NCBI RefSeq assembly: GCF_030409055.1
Contig: NZ_CP116619.1
Location: 3,449,628 to 3,513,627, forward strand
Length of the DNA stretch: 64,000 nucleotides
Reading direction: 5' to 3'
Source: Trichocoleus desertorum NBK24
GTDB lineage: Bacteria; Cyanobacteriota; Cyanobacteriia; FACHB-46
How positions within the stretch are numbered: position 1 is the first letter of the stretch; every line of letters begins with the position of its first letter. The translations under genes were made by a program, and so were the position numbers. Under the pieces are notes generated by a model. That model did no database searches. It saw only the letters and a list, made by a program, of their open reading frames with translations, and was not told where the DNA came from. Below, one piece after another: positions 51,078 through 60,581 of this stretch.

Positions 51078-52103
51078 GTGCTAGCAGCGCTCCTGTACGG
51101 TCAAGAAGATTTACGGTTAGAACAAGTTGCTGATCCCACTCCCGCTCCGGGCGAAGTGGTGATTCAAGTAGCAACCGCAACGACTTGTGGCACCGACCTC
51201 AAAGTCTGGCGGCGTGGGGGCCATGCCAAAATGCTGCGTCCTCCTACCTTGTTTGGGCACGAGGCGGCTGGCGAAATTGTCGCGATCGCGTCAGATGTGA
51301 CTGGATGGAAAATTGGCGATCGCGTGGTGGCTAACAACTCCGCTCCCTGTCTCAATTGCTTTTTCTGCCACCGACAAGAATATTCGCTCTGTCCCAACCT
51401 AACGTTTAACAATGGCACCTTTGCGGAGTATCTAAGAGTTCCCGCGCCGATTGTCCAACAAAACTTGCTACCCATCCCCGAAGACTTGCCAGCAGAATTG
51501 GCAGCTATGACTGAACCCTTGGCTTGTGTCCTGCATGGGGTGGCTCGCTCTAACGTCAAACCTGGCGATCGCGTCGTGCTGTTGGGGGATGGGGCGATCG
51601 GATTGATGTTTGTGGCCGCATTAGTTAGCCAAGGTGCAGAAGTATTTCTATTTGGAGGTAGCGACTCACGCTTACAGGTGGGCGCTAAGTTTGGGGCAGC
51701 TCAAACCTTTAACTATCGGCAAGTGCCTGACTTGCCCATGAGAGTCCGAGAGCTAACCGATGGCTGGGGCGCTGATGTGGTGATTGAGGCCACAGGAGTT
51801 CCGGCGGCTTGGGAAACTGCGATCGCCTGTGCTCGTCCAGGAGCAACCGTGAATCTATTTGGCGGTTGTCCTCGCGATACCACCATTACCGTCAATACCG
51901 AACAACTCCACTACAGTGAACTGACGCTGAAAGGCGTTTTTCACAACACACCTCACTATGTTCGCGCTGCTTTGGTCCTGCTAGCTAGTCGGACAGTGCC
52001 ATTCGAGTTGTTAATTAGCGATCGCCAACCACTCGAACAGTTAGAGCAAGTGTTTCAAGACATGAAAGACCGCAAAGTCATCAAAGTTGCGATCACAAAC
52101 TGA
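51078..52103 (+). CDS. zinc-dependent medium-chain dehydrogenase (alcohol/polyol type)
   Basis: The 341-residue enzyme has a GroES-like catalytic domain with the catalytic-zinc residues C37 (TTCGTDLKVW) and the FGHEAAGEIV motif, a structural-zinc loop with four cysteines (CLNCFFCHRQEYSLC), and a NAD(P)-binding Rossmann fold (VVLLGDGAIGLMF). The pattern fits sorbitol/threonine dehydrogenases more than ethanol ones; the substrate is open. Start is GTG 51078. It is isolated between the zinc-ribbon terminator and a secreted-protein gene. Confidence 0.88.
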   Translation: MLAALLYGQEDLRLEQVADPTPAPGEVVIQVATATTCGTDLKVWRRGGHAKMLRPPTLFGHEAAGEIVAIASDVTGWKIGDRVVANNSAPCLNCFFCHRQEYSLCPNLTFNNGTFAEYLRVPAPIVQQNLLPIPEDLPAELAAMTEPLACVLHGVARSNVKPGDRVVLLGDGAIGLMFVAALVSQGAEVFLFGGSDSRLQVGAKFGAAQTFNYRQVPDLPMRVRELTDGWGADVVIEATGVPAAWETAIACARPGATVNLFGGCPRDTTITVNTEQLHYSELTLKGVFHNTPHYVRAALVLLASRTVPFELLISDRQPLEQLEQVFQDMKDRKVIKVAITN

Positions 52104-52193
52104 TATATTTAGGGCGCAAATCGCCAATACTAGGGCATTGCTAATTCCCAATACCTATAGGGGCGGTTGTCATGTGTCAACAAGAGGCTTGTG

Positions 52194-52784
52194 ATGAGTA
52201 GAGTGCAACTGGGAGCGGTTCTGTCTTTTGGATTGATGCTATTGCTAGGGGGTGGGCAGGCAAATGCTCTACCTGGCCAAACAACTGAAGAAGTGGGGGC
52301 TTGGATTCAAGCACATCCGACTCTGCGGCCTGCCAGTGGTGAAAGACTCCTGGTGCGTAAAAGCGATAGTGCTGCCCAGCGATTTATTTTTCAAGCCTCT
52401 GTGCTCGCTCCTGGCAAAGTGATTCCCTCAAGAGATGCCAGCACGATCCGCTCTGAGCGCCTATCAATCTTTGACATGATTAATGGGGTAACGCGCGATC
52501 GCCTAGAAGAATCCCTACGGGTCATCTATGGTCTAGACGTGTATCAAGACTATGAGCAGGCCAATTTGGTGTATAGCTATCCCGGAGAAGCGACCGCTTA
52601 CCAAGCCCGACGGCGAGCCACTCCCTTGATGACCGCCTTACAGGGACAACTCCGTATGGGCAACCGTTATGCTTATTGGACAGAGGTTGCTGAGAATCGC
52701 GACGGCAAGGCTTATGCAGGTCACATCGCGGTGTTCCTCAAAAGTGACCTCAACAAATTAGAAACTGAGTTGCGCAATCGCTAA
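52194..52784 (+). CDS. secreted protein of unknown function
   Basis: From ATG 52194 the protein starts with a signal peptide (MSRVQLGAVLSFGLMLLLGG, cut near NALPG). The mature part of about 170 residues is soluble and mixed alpha/beta: TEEVGAWIQAHPTLRPASGERLLVR, FDMINGVTRDRLEESLRVIYG, and a C-terminal GKAYAGHIAVFLKSDLNKLE. No family is recognised. Location should be periplasm or thylakoid lumen. The TTG at 52167 would place nine polar residues before the signal and is less likely. Confidence 0.7.
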   Translation: MSRVQLGAVLSFGLMLLLGGGQANALPGQTTEEVGAWIQAHPTLRPASGERLLVRKSDSAAQRFIFQASVLAPGKVIPSRDASTIRSERLSIFDMINGVTRDRLEESLRVIYGLDVYQDYEQANLVYSYPGEATAYQARRRATPLMTALQGQLRMGNRYAYWTEVAENRDGKAYAGHIAVFLKSDLNKLETELRNR

Positions 52785-52816
52785 GCCCGCTGCTCAAGGT
52801 AAAACTTGGGTTTTGG

Positions 52817-53161
52817 CTAAGCTGACTTCCATTCATCTGCAAAAATATTTTTAACGGCAGTTGCAATTCGCGTGATGTCTTCATCAAGTAGGGGTGGCCA
52901 AACCACTCCTGACTTGCGCTGCGATTCATACTGCTGGCGACTTTCTAGAGACAGTATGTGCAAAGTGTAAATTAATTCTCGATCTAGACTAGGCGCAGCT
53001 CGCAGGGCTTCAAATACAACTTTCAAAGCCAACAATACAGAGGTAACTTGCCCTGGAATGGGAGGTTTACCTTGCCTGAGGCGGAGTAGAAACGCATCTT
53101 GATTTGCGTTGGTCAATTGAGCTTGATTGATCAGAAAACTGCGAGCGGTTTCGTAATCCAT
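52817..53161 (-). CDS. conserved cyanobacterial protein of unknown function
   Basis: From ATG 53161 the protein has 114 residues: MDYETARSFLINQAQLTN, then a helix with GKPPIPGQVTSVLLALKVVFEALR, and RKSGVVWPPLLDEDITRIATAVKNIFADEW. I believe it belongs to a small cyanobacterial family sometimes mislabelled as dethiobiotin synthetase; there is no P-loop here, so that label would be wrong. The frame extends to ATG 53218, but those 19 residues are hydrophobic and unlike the family. Soluble, helical, function unknown. Confidence 0.7.
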   Translation of the reverse strand: MDYETARSFLINQAQLTNANQDAFLLRLRQGKPPIPGQVTSVLLALKVVFEALRAAPSLDRELIYTLHILSLESRQQYESQRKSGVVWPPLLDEDITRIATAVKNIFADEWKSA

Positions 53162-53483
53162 GCCATTTGAAAACAGTGGAATTGCTGTAAAGCTACCGTA
53201 TATACCGAAGAATGCCAAGTTTGCATCCGCAATTACAGCTTAAAAAATCAGTAAAGCAGTTCTAAAGTTAGCGTAATTTTTCGGGTTCTTAATCTCTATT
53301 TCATCAACCCTATCCAGGATGTTATTAGAAGTTTATTGATTACGCGGGCACATTCATAGACTCTTCACCGTTTCACTATGTTCAAAATTCAGTAATTCGC
53401 CCATAACTAGATTAGGCCCTAATTAATGCCCCTCTGTTTCTACCTTCTGTCTCTGCTGTAACTCCTGTTTTGAACATTCGTCT
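53162..53483. other. divergent region before the polysaccharide locus
   Basis: The 322-bp stretch separates the small hypothetical gene (minus) from the aminotransferase that opens the exopolysaccharide block (plus). Degenerate pyrimidine-rich repeats of the type CTTCTGTCTCTG occur near 53440-53460. No palindrome or clear promoter was found. Confidence 0.4.
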
Positions 53484-54671
53484 ATGAATATCTCTGCTGA
53501 AACGATTCCATTTGTTGATCTCACACTGCAACATCAACCCATTCAAACTCAGATTGAACAAGCAATTCAGTCGGTATTACAGCAGGGAGATTATGTATTA
53601 GGCCAAGCACTGACAGAGTTTGAATTGGCTTTTGCCAATGCTTGCCAGACAGAACATGGCATTGGAGTTGCTTGTGGCACGGATGCGATCGCTTTGGGTT
53701 TGCAAGCTTGCGGAGTTGGCCCTGGGGATGAAGTGATTCTGCCAGCGAATACCTTTGTGGCCACCTTGATCGGCGTTCTACGGGCAGGGGCAACCCCAAT
53801 CCTCGTAGACTGCGAACTGGAAACAGGGCTAATGGATTTAGCTGCCGCTGCCAAAGCGATCACACCGAAAACTAAAGTGCTGCTACCCGTGCATCTCTAC
53901 GGCCAAATGGTGCCCCCACGCCAGCTTTTAGAGCTTGCCAACGCTCATAATTTGCTGATTTTTGAAGATGCCGCTCAAGCTCACTTAGCAGAGCGGGATG
54001 GCTACCGAGCTGGTTCTGTGGGCATTGCCGCTGCCTTTAGTTTCTACCCTAGTAAGAACTTGGGGGCAGTAGGAGATGGTGGTATGGTAGTGACGCGAGA
54101 TGCTGAGCTGGCCCAAACCATGCGATCGCTACGCAACTACGGGGCATCCCGCAAATATTTCCATACGGAATATGGCACCAACAGTCGCTTAGACACGTTG
54201 CAAGCCGCTGTCCTAAATGTGAAATTACCTCATGTAGCTGGGTGGAATCGCGATCGCAATCAAACTGCTCAATACTATGATGCGTTGTTGCAGCCATTCC
54301 ACTCTGAGGGGTTGGTACCCATCGTCAACCAGAGTGGTGGTGGGCATGTGTACCACCTCTATGTCTTGCGGGTGCAAGAACTATGTCCCTTAGAGCGCAA
54401 ACTCATCCAAGAAGAATTATCTGCCCAAGGAATTCAAAGCGGCATTCACTATCCGATTCCTTGCCACCTACAACCTGCTTTTCAAAACTTAGGCTATGAG
54501 AAAGGCGACTTTCCTCAAGCAGAAAGGCTTTGCCAGGAAATTCTCTCTCTACCCATGTATCCTGGTTTGCAACCCGCTCAAGTCGAGCGAGTGGTGGCTT
54601 GCTTGCGGAGCCTAGTCAAAGCGTATCCCCCCGCTGTCAGCGCCCAGTTATGTACTCCGGTAGTGGCTTAA
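53484..54671 (+). CDS. DegT/DnrJ/EryC1/StrS-family aminotransferase
   Basis: The 395-residue PLP enzyme has the cofactor lysine K191 in PSKNLGAVGDGGMV, the phosphate contact GTDAIALGLQACGVGPGDEV and the sugar-binding end HYPIPCHLQPAFQ, as in NDP-keto-sugar aminotransferases that make amino sugars for polysaccharides or O-antigen. Start is ATG 53484. It opens a run of plus-strand genes: the exosortase follows 4 bp later, so it is co-transcribed with the export machinery. This suggests an amino-sugar-containing exopolysaccharide; which sugar is not known. Confidence 0.9.
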   Translation: MNISAETIPFVDLTLQHQPIQTQIEQAIQSVLQQGDYVLGQALTEFELAFANACQTEHGIGVACGTDAIALGLQACGVGPGDEVILPANTFVATLIGVLRAGATPILVDCELETGLMDLAAAAKAITPKTKVLLPVHLYGQMVPPRQLLELANAHNLLIFEDAAQAHLAERDGYRAGSVGIAAAFSFYPSKNLGAVGDGGMVVTRDAELAQTMRSLRNYGASRKYFHTEYGTNSRLDTLQAAVLNVKLPHVAGWNRDRNQTAQYYDALLQPFHSEGLVPIVNQSGGGHVYHLYVLRVQELCPLERKLIQEELSAQGIQSGIHYPIPCHLQPAFQNLGYEKGDFPQAERLCQEILSLPMYPGLQPAQVERVVACLRSLVKAYPPAVSAQLCTPVVA

Positions 54672-54675
54672 AACC

Positions 54676-55590
54676 ATGCTAATTAGGCGAAAAGTTCCAA
54701 TTGCGATCGAGCGATATTTGCTGAGTGGAGCAATTCTAGGTTTACTGGGGCTGCTCTACGCTCCTTTACTGTGGCATTGGGTCGATGGCTGGCTCAACAA
54801 GAGTATCAGTACCGAGCATGAATATTTTAGCCACGGGCTGATTGGCCTACCCTTTGCCGCCTATATTGCTTGGAACCAGGAAAAAGAGTGGCGGCGTTTA
54901 CCTGAAGCTAACCATCCTCTAGGAATCGGTCTCTTAAGTTTAGGAGCCGTTTTCTACCTCAGTGGTCTCTCAGATTTAGTCAACTTGTCTTTGCCAGCTA
55001 TTTTGGTTGGGTTGTGTTTGTGGCTGAAAGGAATTCCAGGACTGAAGCTCCAAGGTTTTCCCCTCCTTCTAGTATTTCTAGCCACTCCTACGGAGCTACC
55101 TTATCTGATTGCCCCTTATACCTTGCCACTACAGCATTTTATTGCCGCGATCGCAGGGTTTATTCTCAATCAGTTCGGGATGGATGTGACTGTTGAGCAG
55201 ATTTATCTGTATGTGGGCGATCGCATCGTGGAGGTTGCGCCTTATTGCGCTGGCCTAAAAATGTTGTTCACCAGCCTCTATGTAGGCTTGATGCTGGTTT
55301 ATTGGACAGGCACCTGGACTTCCCGAACTAAAACCAGCCTGTTCTTCCTCGGCACCATTGTGATTAGCATCAGCGCCAACATTCTCCGCAACACCCTATT
55401 GACCTTCTTTCACGGCACTGGGCAGGAGAAAGCCTTTGACTGGTTGCATGCAGGTTGGGGAGGTGACTTGTACTCTGCTTGTATGTTGGGGCTGACGGTC
55501 TATTTATTGACTGTGATTGATCAATACTTCTCCAGCAGCTCTGAGCCTAGTAGCTCTGGCTTGAGTGGCCTCGACAAGGTTACTGAATAA
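54676..55590 (+). CDS. cyanoexosortase (CrtB-like)
   Basis: The 304-residue protein has about eight membrane helices and the exosortase catalytic set: cysteine C191 in PYCAGLKML, arginine R238 in ILRN and histidine H258 in WLHAGWGG. Exosortases cleave C-terminal PEP-CTERM anchors and attach proteins to the cell surface or exopolysaccharide. The text and its position beside an 'exosortase-associated' protein and Wza/Wzc-type genes suggest cyanoexosortase B rather than A; this choice is from memory. No PEP-CTERM substrate is in the window. It begins 4 bp after the aminotransferase gene. Confidence 0.87.
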   Translation: MLIRRKVPIAIERYLLSGAILGLLGLLYAPLLWHWVDGWLNKSISTEHEYFSHGLIGLPFAAYIAWNQEKEWRRLPEANHPLGIGLLSLGAVFYLSGLSDLVNLSLPAILVGLCLWLKGIPGLKLQGFPLLLVFLATPTELPYLIAPYTLPLQHFIAAIAGFILNQFGMDVTVEQIYLYVGDRIVEVAPYCAGLKMLFTSLYVGLMLVYWTGTWTSRTKTSLFFLGTIVISISANILRNTLLTFFHGTGQEKAFDWLHAGWGGDLYSACMLGLTVYLLTVIDQYFSSSSEPSSSGLSGLDKVTE

Positions 55591-55631
55591 AGCTTGATCC
55601 ATTCCTTGAATAATTTCGAGTAGTTGCAAAA

Positions 55632-56435
55632 GTGACCCGTTCCCCTACCATCATGTGGTCTTTACCTAAATCCTGGCAGCAGTTGCAGTTACCTAAAATA
55701 GCTGTACTGCTGCTATTGCTGTTGCTACTAGGAGTTGGGGCTGCCCCCAGCTACTTCACAGGGCACTGGCCTTGGGCTCATCCACCCGAAAACTTAGCCT
55801 TTAAGCAACTGCGGAACCTACCGAAAACGGAATTAGCGTTACCAGGTTGGAAAACAACTAAGCGGCAAACAGTACCGATTGGAGGGCATAAATGGCTGTT
55901 GCAAGAGCTGCAAGCTCAATCTCTGACCGCACCGGGCAATTTGTCTAAGACTGAACCCGCGAGAGCAGTCCTTCTCCTGACTAGCCCTAGTGGGGAAAAT
56001 AACCAGCCAGAAGTCGAATGGATGGATATCAATGGCTTCCAGCGCTGGAATACAGATTCTGCCCGTCTGTCAAAGTTTACGGTAGACGCAGGAGATGCTT
56101 CCACAAGCAGTACAGGCCCAGATAAAAACTCTCAAACGTGGTCTCCTGTGCAGGTGAAAGCTCGCTTCCTACGAGGCTGGAATCAGCAACAAACCTTTGC
56201 CGTCTTGCAATGGTATTCTTGGCCCACAGGTGGGAGCCCAGCACCGAGTGATTGGTTTTGGGCAGATCGTAAGGCCCAATTGCAGAACGCTCGTCAACCT
56301 TGGGTAGCAGTTTGTCTGCTGGTTCCTATAGAACCTTTGGGTGATATCGAATCTGCATGGCCCATCGCTCAGTCATTGGCCCAAAGAGTGCAAGCTGCCT
56401 TAATAACAGGCCCGCTCACAGCCTCGCTGAAATAG
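55632..56435 (+). CDS. cyanoexosortase-associated protein (EpsI-like)
   Basis: The 267-residue protein has an N-terminal membrane helix (IAVLLLLLLLLGVGAA, about 23-38) and a long extracytoplasmic part with a conserved-looking core (ARFLRGWNQQQTFAVLQWYSWPTGGSPAPSDWFWADRKAQL near 175-215). This pattern, W-x(3)-P-x(3)-WFW, is that of EpsI-like partners encoded next to exosortases (cyanoexosortase B system-associated family). It probably stabilises the enzyme or the polysaccharide, but the role is unknown. GTG 55632 is the start, 41 bp after the exosortase stop. Confidence 0.78.
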   Translation: MTRSPTIMWSLPKSWQQLQLPKIAVLLLLLLLLGVGAAPSYFTGHWPWAHPPENLAFKQLRNLPKTELALPGWKTTKRQTVPIGGHKWLLQELQAQSLTAPGNLSKTEPARAVLLLTSPSGENNQPEVEWMDINGFQRWNTDSARLSKFTVDAGDASTSSTGPDKNSQTWSPVQVKARFLRGWNQQQTFAVLQWYSWPTGGSPAPSDWFWADRKAQLQNARQPWVAVCLLVPIEPLGDIESAWPIAQSLAQRVQAALITGPLTASLK

Positions 56436-56622
56436 TTGAATAGACAGTTATAAATACTCTACGGGTAGGAACTGAAAGGATTTTACTTCGTCGTCCTGTC
56501 CTAAACTGAGTCCTAATTCGGTTTCAATCAACAACCAAAAGTTAGATTTTGCCTTACTCTAAGGTTTTTGATCGACTTGCTCCCCTAGAAGTATAGAATC
56601 GCTCGCAACTCTTTCAATCCCT

Positions 56623-57918
56623 ATGTCCCAAGCTTCTCGGATACGTCAGTTTCGTGCCTTCTCACTAACCAGCTTGTATTCGGTGGCATCTACAGCCTCG
56701 TTTACGACTCTGCTTTGGGTAGCTAATGCTAGATTTTTGCCGGAAGTAGCTGTTGGGCAGACGGAGCTGCAACCTTTAACTATTGCTCAGAATCCCACTA
56801 ATTCTAATCAGCCAGTTGGCGATCGCCAGCCGCTACCCCTCGTTGTCCCAGCAAGCCCTGTTGCACCATCGATACAGCCGCTGCCTAGCACTTTTCCCAC
56901 AGCACCATTGCCTAATTCTTTCCCTGCCAATCCACCCAACGCCAGAACTCAGTTCGATCTCTATCGACTAGGACCTGGAGATGGAATCGGTGTAATTGTT
57001 AATCGTTTTCCTGATTTAAGTTTTACATCCACCGTCAATCCCGAAGGCAACATTACAGCACCGTTATTAGGAACAATCTCGGTTACAGGTCTCACTTTAG
57101 AAGAAGTTCAAGAACGGTTGCGCATCGGCTTTAATCGGTATGTAATCGACCCAATGGTGACAGTCAACTTGGGAGCACAACGCCCAGTTCAAGTAACCAT
57201 TTTGGGAGAAGTTACCAAGCCAGGTTTTTACCCTGTGCCCGGAGGGCAGCCTCGGATCTCAAATGCTTTGCTAGCAGCAGGTGGCGCTACAAACCGAGCC
57301 GACTTAAGAGCGGTTCAGGTGCGTCGTACTTTAATTGATGGCACCGTAATTGAACAAAAAGTTGATTTGTTCACGCCCATTGCCAATGGTGGTCAACTGC
57401 CAAACCTCCGCCTAGAAGATGGAGATGCCATCGTCATACCTAAACTAGATATAGGTATAGAGCAAGACTATGACCGTAATTTAGTGGCTCGCTCGACCCT
57501 TTCAAAACAACAAATTACAGTTCGAGTTTTAAGTTATGCCGGGAATGGCATTGGCAACATCAACCTTGCCAATGGCAGTACCTTCTTAGATGCTTTAACT
57601 GCAATTAGCCCCAATTTGGAGAATACTAGACTCAAGAAAATTGCTTTGATCCGCTTCGATCAAGAGCAAGGTAAAGCAATTACCAAAGAATTAAATGCTA
57701 AGAAAGCCTTGATGGGCGATGTTTCCCAAAATGTCCCACTCCAGGATAATGATGTCATTGTTGTGGGTCGTAATTTGGTGGGTCGAATTACGTATGCTCT
57801 AAATACGTTTACTCAACCATTCCGCGATATTTTAGGATTTTTATTGTTCTTTGACGAAATTTCCGATAGTGCTAGTGACCTTTTCGGTCCCGGTTCTAAT
57901 GAGGACAATGATGATTAA
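56623..57918 (+). CDS. Wza-type polysaccharide export outer-membrane protein
   Basis: The 431-residue protein has a signal peptide (about 1-45) and a proline-rich stretch (about 65-105), then the poly-export domain (YRLGPGDGIGVIVNRFPDLS, about 110-220; NPEGNITAPLLGTISVTGLTLEE) and SLBB repeats (VTILGEVTKPGFYPVPGG, LSYAGNGIGNINLANGST). Such proteins form the outer-membrane channel for exopolysaccharide. ATG 56623 is the start, 187 bp after the exosortase-associated gene. It leads to a Wzc-like gene, as is standard for the pair. Confidence 0.9.
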   Translation: MSQASRIRQFRAFSLTSLYSVASTASFTTLLWVANARFLPEVAVGQTELQPLTIAQNPTNSNQPVGDRQPLPLVVPASPVAPSIQPLPSTFPTAPLPNSFPANPPNARTQFDLYRLGPGDGIGVIVNRFPDLSFTSTVNPEGNITAPLLGTISVTGLTLEEVQERLRIGFNRYVIDPMVTVNLGAQRPVQVTILGEVTKPGFYPVPGGQPRISNALLAAGGATNRADLRAVQVRRTLIDGTVIEQKVDLFTPIANGGQLPNLRLEDGDAIVIPKLDIGIEQDYDRNLVARSTLSKQQITVRVLSYAGNGIGNINLANGSTFLDALTAISPNLENTRLKKIALIRFDQEQGKAITKELNAKKALMGDVSQNVPLQDNDVIVVGRNLVGRITYALNTFTQPFRDILGFLLFFDEISDSASDLFGPGSNEDNDD

Positions 57919-58047
57919 GTAATCAACATGATTAAGTAACAAAGCGTAGCAAAATCTGCAACTAACTAGAAATGCTGAGTTACCTTAGAAGCTAACCTGC
58001 TTTATTCCCCCTTTCCCTGTCCCCATCTACTGCATTTTCCTGCTGCT

Positions 58048-60243
58048 ATGACTCCCCCCTTTGTCAAACGTTATCTCATTGCTCTGGATCGACATAAATG
58101 GGCTGGACTTGCGGGTTTTGCCCTCATTATGGGTGCCTCTGTATTAGTGGCGGCTCAACCAGAGGAACCACCCACCTACGTCGCCCAAGGGGCGCTAGCT
58201 AACAATCGCCCCCCTGTGACATTTTCTGAAACAGGGACGCAGATCCAGGTGCAAGGACAGGTTCTCAGTCCAGAAATTCTCCTGGCCGATAACGTGGTTG
58301 AGGCGGCAGCCAGTCAAGTCAATGCTGAGCCGAGTGAGGTAAAGCGCAACGCCACCGTAGAAGAACCTAAGAAGGGCAAAGATAACAAAGACAATAATGC
58401 CGGTGGTTCATTCATCGTCACCTATCGAGATGGTAGTGATCCCACGCGAGCCGCTGAGGCAGCTAAGGCGTTGATGAATGGGATGGTGGAACAAAGTCGC
58501 CTCATCAATACAGCGCGTTTGCGAGCAATTATTCAGGAACTCAATCAGCGTTTACCTCAAGCGACTCAAGAGCTGAGAGAAGCAGAACAAAAGCTAGAAC
58601 AGTATGACCGCCGAGAAGGTCCTGCTCTGGTAGCGGCTCAAAACGGCAATGTAATTACGGCGATTCAAAACGCCGAGGAACAGCAACGGCAACTCCGCCT
58701 AGCCATGGAAGGGACAATGGCTCAAATGCGGAGTCTCCAGCAAAGATTGGGATTGAATCCTGAGCAAGCGTACGCATCCTCTGCTCTCAGCGCCGATCCA
58801 ATTATTGCTAATTTACGAGCCCAAATTTATCAAAACGAATCGCAGATCGCTCTGCTAGCCCAAGACCTACGATCTGAGCATCCCACAATGATTGATTTGC
58901 GCAACAAGCAGCAAGCTTACGAGCAGATGCTACAACAACGCGCTTCTGAAGTGGTGGGTGGAAACCAAGTTGCCGCACCATTGCTGGGTGGCAATCAAAT
59001 TCGTCGAGACAGTAGCTTAGACCCAGCGAGGCAGCAGTTGGCAAACCAACTGACCGCTTTACAAACCCAATTGGATACCATGCGCCAGCAGATGGCGTCT
59101 GCGGCTCGAACTGAGCAAGAAATGCGGCGTGAATATGCCGTACTGCCTAACAAACAATTGGAGCGAACTCGCTTAGAACAGCAGGCAACTCTGAAACGTG
59201 CTTTCTATGACCGGATGCAGGCGGCTCTAGTTGATGCCAAGGCCGCAGAGGCAGAAACGGCTAGTAGTTTGACGATCGCGAAGCCCCCAGAAGTTTCGCA
59301 AGATGTGAAAGCGCCTAAGAACGCTCCTTTGACGTTGGGAATTGGTGCTCTGGTCGGGTTGTTAGTGGGTGGCGGTTTAATCTTGCTCCTAGACTCTCTC
59401 GAAGGCAAATTCTACACCTTGGAGGACGTGCGAGAAGCACTGCGTCAGCGCGAGATCGCCATCCTGGGTGTTTTACCGCTGTTGCCTGGGGCTGATGCTT
59501 ACAACGGTGAGATTCCAGTTGTAGTTGATCCAGAATCTCCCTACGCCGACTTCTACGAGCGCTTGCGGAGTAATTTACGCCGTGTCGAAGGCAAGATGCT
59601 TAAAGTGATCTTGGTGACGAGCGTAGTGGGTCAAGAAGGTAAGACCATTAGTGCTTACAATTTAGCGATCGCCTCGGCCAGAGCAGGCAAGCGGACTTTG
59701 ATTATTGAAACCGATTTGCGATCGCCCTCTCAAGCGAGATCCCTTAAAATCACTCCAGATCCAGACAGTGTGATTGAACCGCTACGCTACTATGGTCAAT
59801 TTGGCGACTGCATTCGTTTAGTCCCTGATATAGAAAACCTTTACATTGTGCCTAGCACCGGGCCACAGCGTCAGGCTGCTGCGATTTTAGAGTCTAGCGA
59901 AATGCGCCGTTTGTTGGAGGATGTGCGAGGGCGCTTTGATGTCGTCATCCTCGATACACCTTCGCTCAGCCTCTGCAATGATGCCCTCTTGTTAGAGCCT
60001 TATAGCGATGGCATGCTCCTCGTCACCCGACCCGGTTATACCGAGGATAGCTTGTTAGCTGAAGCCACTGACCAACTGGCTGAATCAGACTTCCGGCTCT
60101 TGGGCGCTATCATCAATGGCGTGGACATTCCCGTACAATCTATTGAGCCTTTAGAGGACGACGAACTCATCGTTCAGCCACTGGATGAGCCAGATGCTGA
60201 AGACCTAGAACAAGTAGCCACTGGTGTCAGAGACTACCGTTAG
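58048..60243 (+). CDS. Wzc-type chain-length/BY-kinase-like protein
   Basis: The 731-residue protein has an N-terminal membrane helix (about 17-35), a long coiled-coil periplasmic part (about 60-420, with many Gln/Glu/Ala), a second membrane helix (about 427-450; APLTLGIGALVGLLVGGGLIL) and a cytoplasmic ATPase domain with Walker A VTSVVGQEGKTISAYNLA (K532), Walker A'-like IIETDLRSP and Walker B FDVVILDTPSLS. The C-terminus ends VRDYR and shows only one late tyrosine, not the usual tyrosine cluster. It controls polymer chain length and export; autokinase activity is doubtful. It follows the Wza-type gene by 130 bp. Confidence 0.88.
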   Translation: MTPPFVKRYLIALDRHKWAGLAGFALIMGASVLVAAQPEEPPTYVAQGALANNRPPVTFSETGTQIQVQGQVLSPEILLADNVVEAAASQVNAEPSEVKRNATVEEPKKGKDNKDNNAGGSFIVTYRDGSDPTRAAEAAKALMNGMVEQSRLINTARLRAIIQELNQRLPQATQELREAEQKLEQYDRREGPALVAAQNGNVITAIQNAEEQQRQLRLAMEGTMAQMRSLQQRLGLNPEQAYASSALSADPIIANLRAQIYQNESQIALLAQDLRSEHPTMIDLRNKQQAYEQMLQQRASEVVGGNQVAAPLLGGNQIRRDSSLDPARQQLANQLTALQTQLDTMRQQMASAARTEQEMRREYAVLPNKQLERTRLEQQATLKRAFYDRMQAALVDAKAAEAETASSLTIAKPPEVSQDVKAPKNAPLTLGIGALVGLLVGGGLILLLDSLEGKFYTLEDVREALRQREIAILGVLPLLPGADAYNGEIPVVVDPESPYADFYERLRSNLRRVEGKMLKVILVTSVVGQEGKTISAYNLAIASARAGKRTLIIETDLRSPSQARSLKITPDPDSVIEPLRYYGQFGDCIRLVPDIENLYIVPSTGPQRQAAAILESSEMRRLLEDVRGRFDVVILDTPSLSLCNDALLLEPYSDGMLLVTRPGYTEDSLLAEATDQLAESDFRLLGAIINGVDIPVQSIEPLEDDELIVQPLDEPDAEDLEQVATGVRDYR

Positions 60244-60581
60244 CACTGATTGGCAACGAACAGAGCGATCGCGTATTTAAGCCAAGAGAGAGGGGCTGCG
60301 ATCGCGTGGCAATTTGCTTGCTAAAATTTGGACTAGTAGCTCAACGGACTAGTTCAATTAAATCTTCTCTTGATCTCCGTAAAAAGCCCGATTTCGCAAT
60401 TGGGACAATTGAACATACTGGTAAACATGGCGTTTTACCCTTTCAGCTTTAAATTCTTATAAGCTTTTGGCTATTTAACTCTGAGGCGCGACGTGCCCGG
60501 AAATTAAAGCCCAACCATTAAACTAAGCAAACTAAATGTTCATCAGCTTAACTTGATTGGGTTTCTCTACCACCCTTTAAA
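60244..60581. other. intergenic region before the HD-GYP regulator
   Basis: The 338-bp stretch contains two HIP1-type sites close together (near 60270 and 60300), then GGACTAGT twice (near 60330 and 60345). No strong promoter hexamers or palindrome with a T-run was found. It must hold a promoter or read-through for the regulator at 60582. Confidence 0.4.

Noticed and set aside
52817-53161. Dethiobiotin synthetase
   Set aside because: The protein is far too short and has no P-loop; that name is sometimes carried over by annotation transfer.
54676-55590. PEP-CTERM target of the exosortase inside the window
   Set aside because: None of the predicted proteins ends with a PEP motif, membrane helix and arginines.
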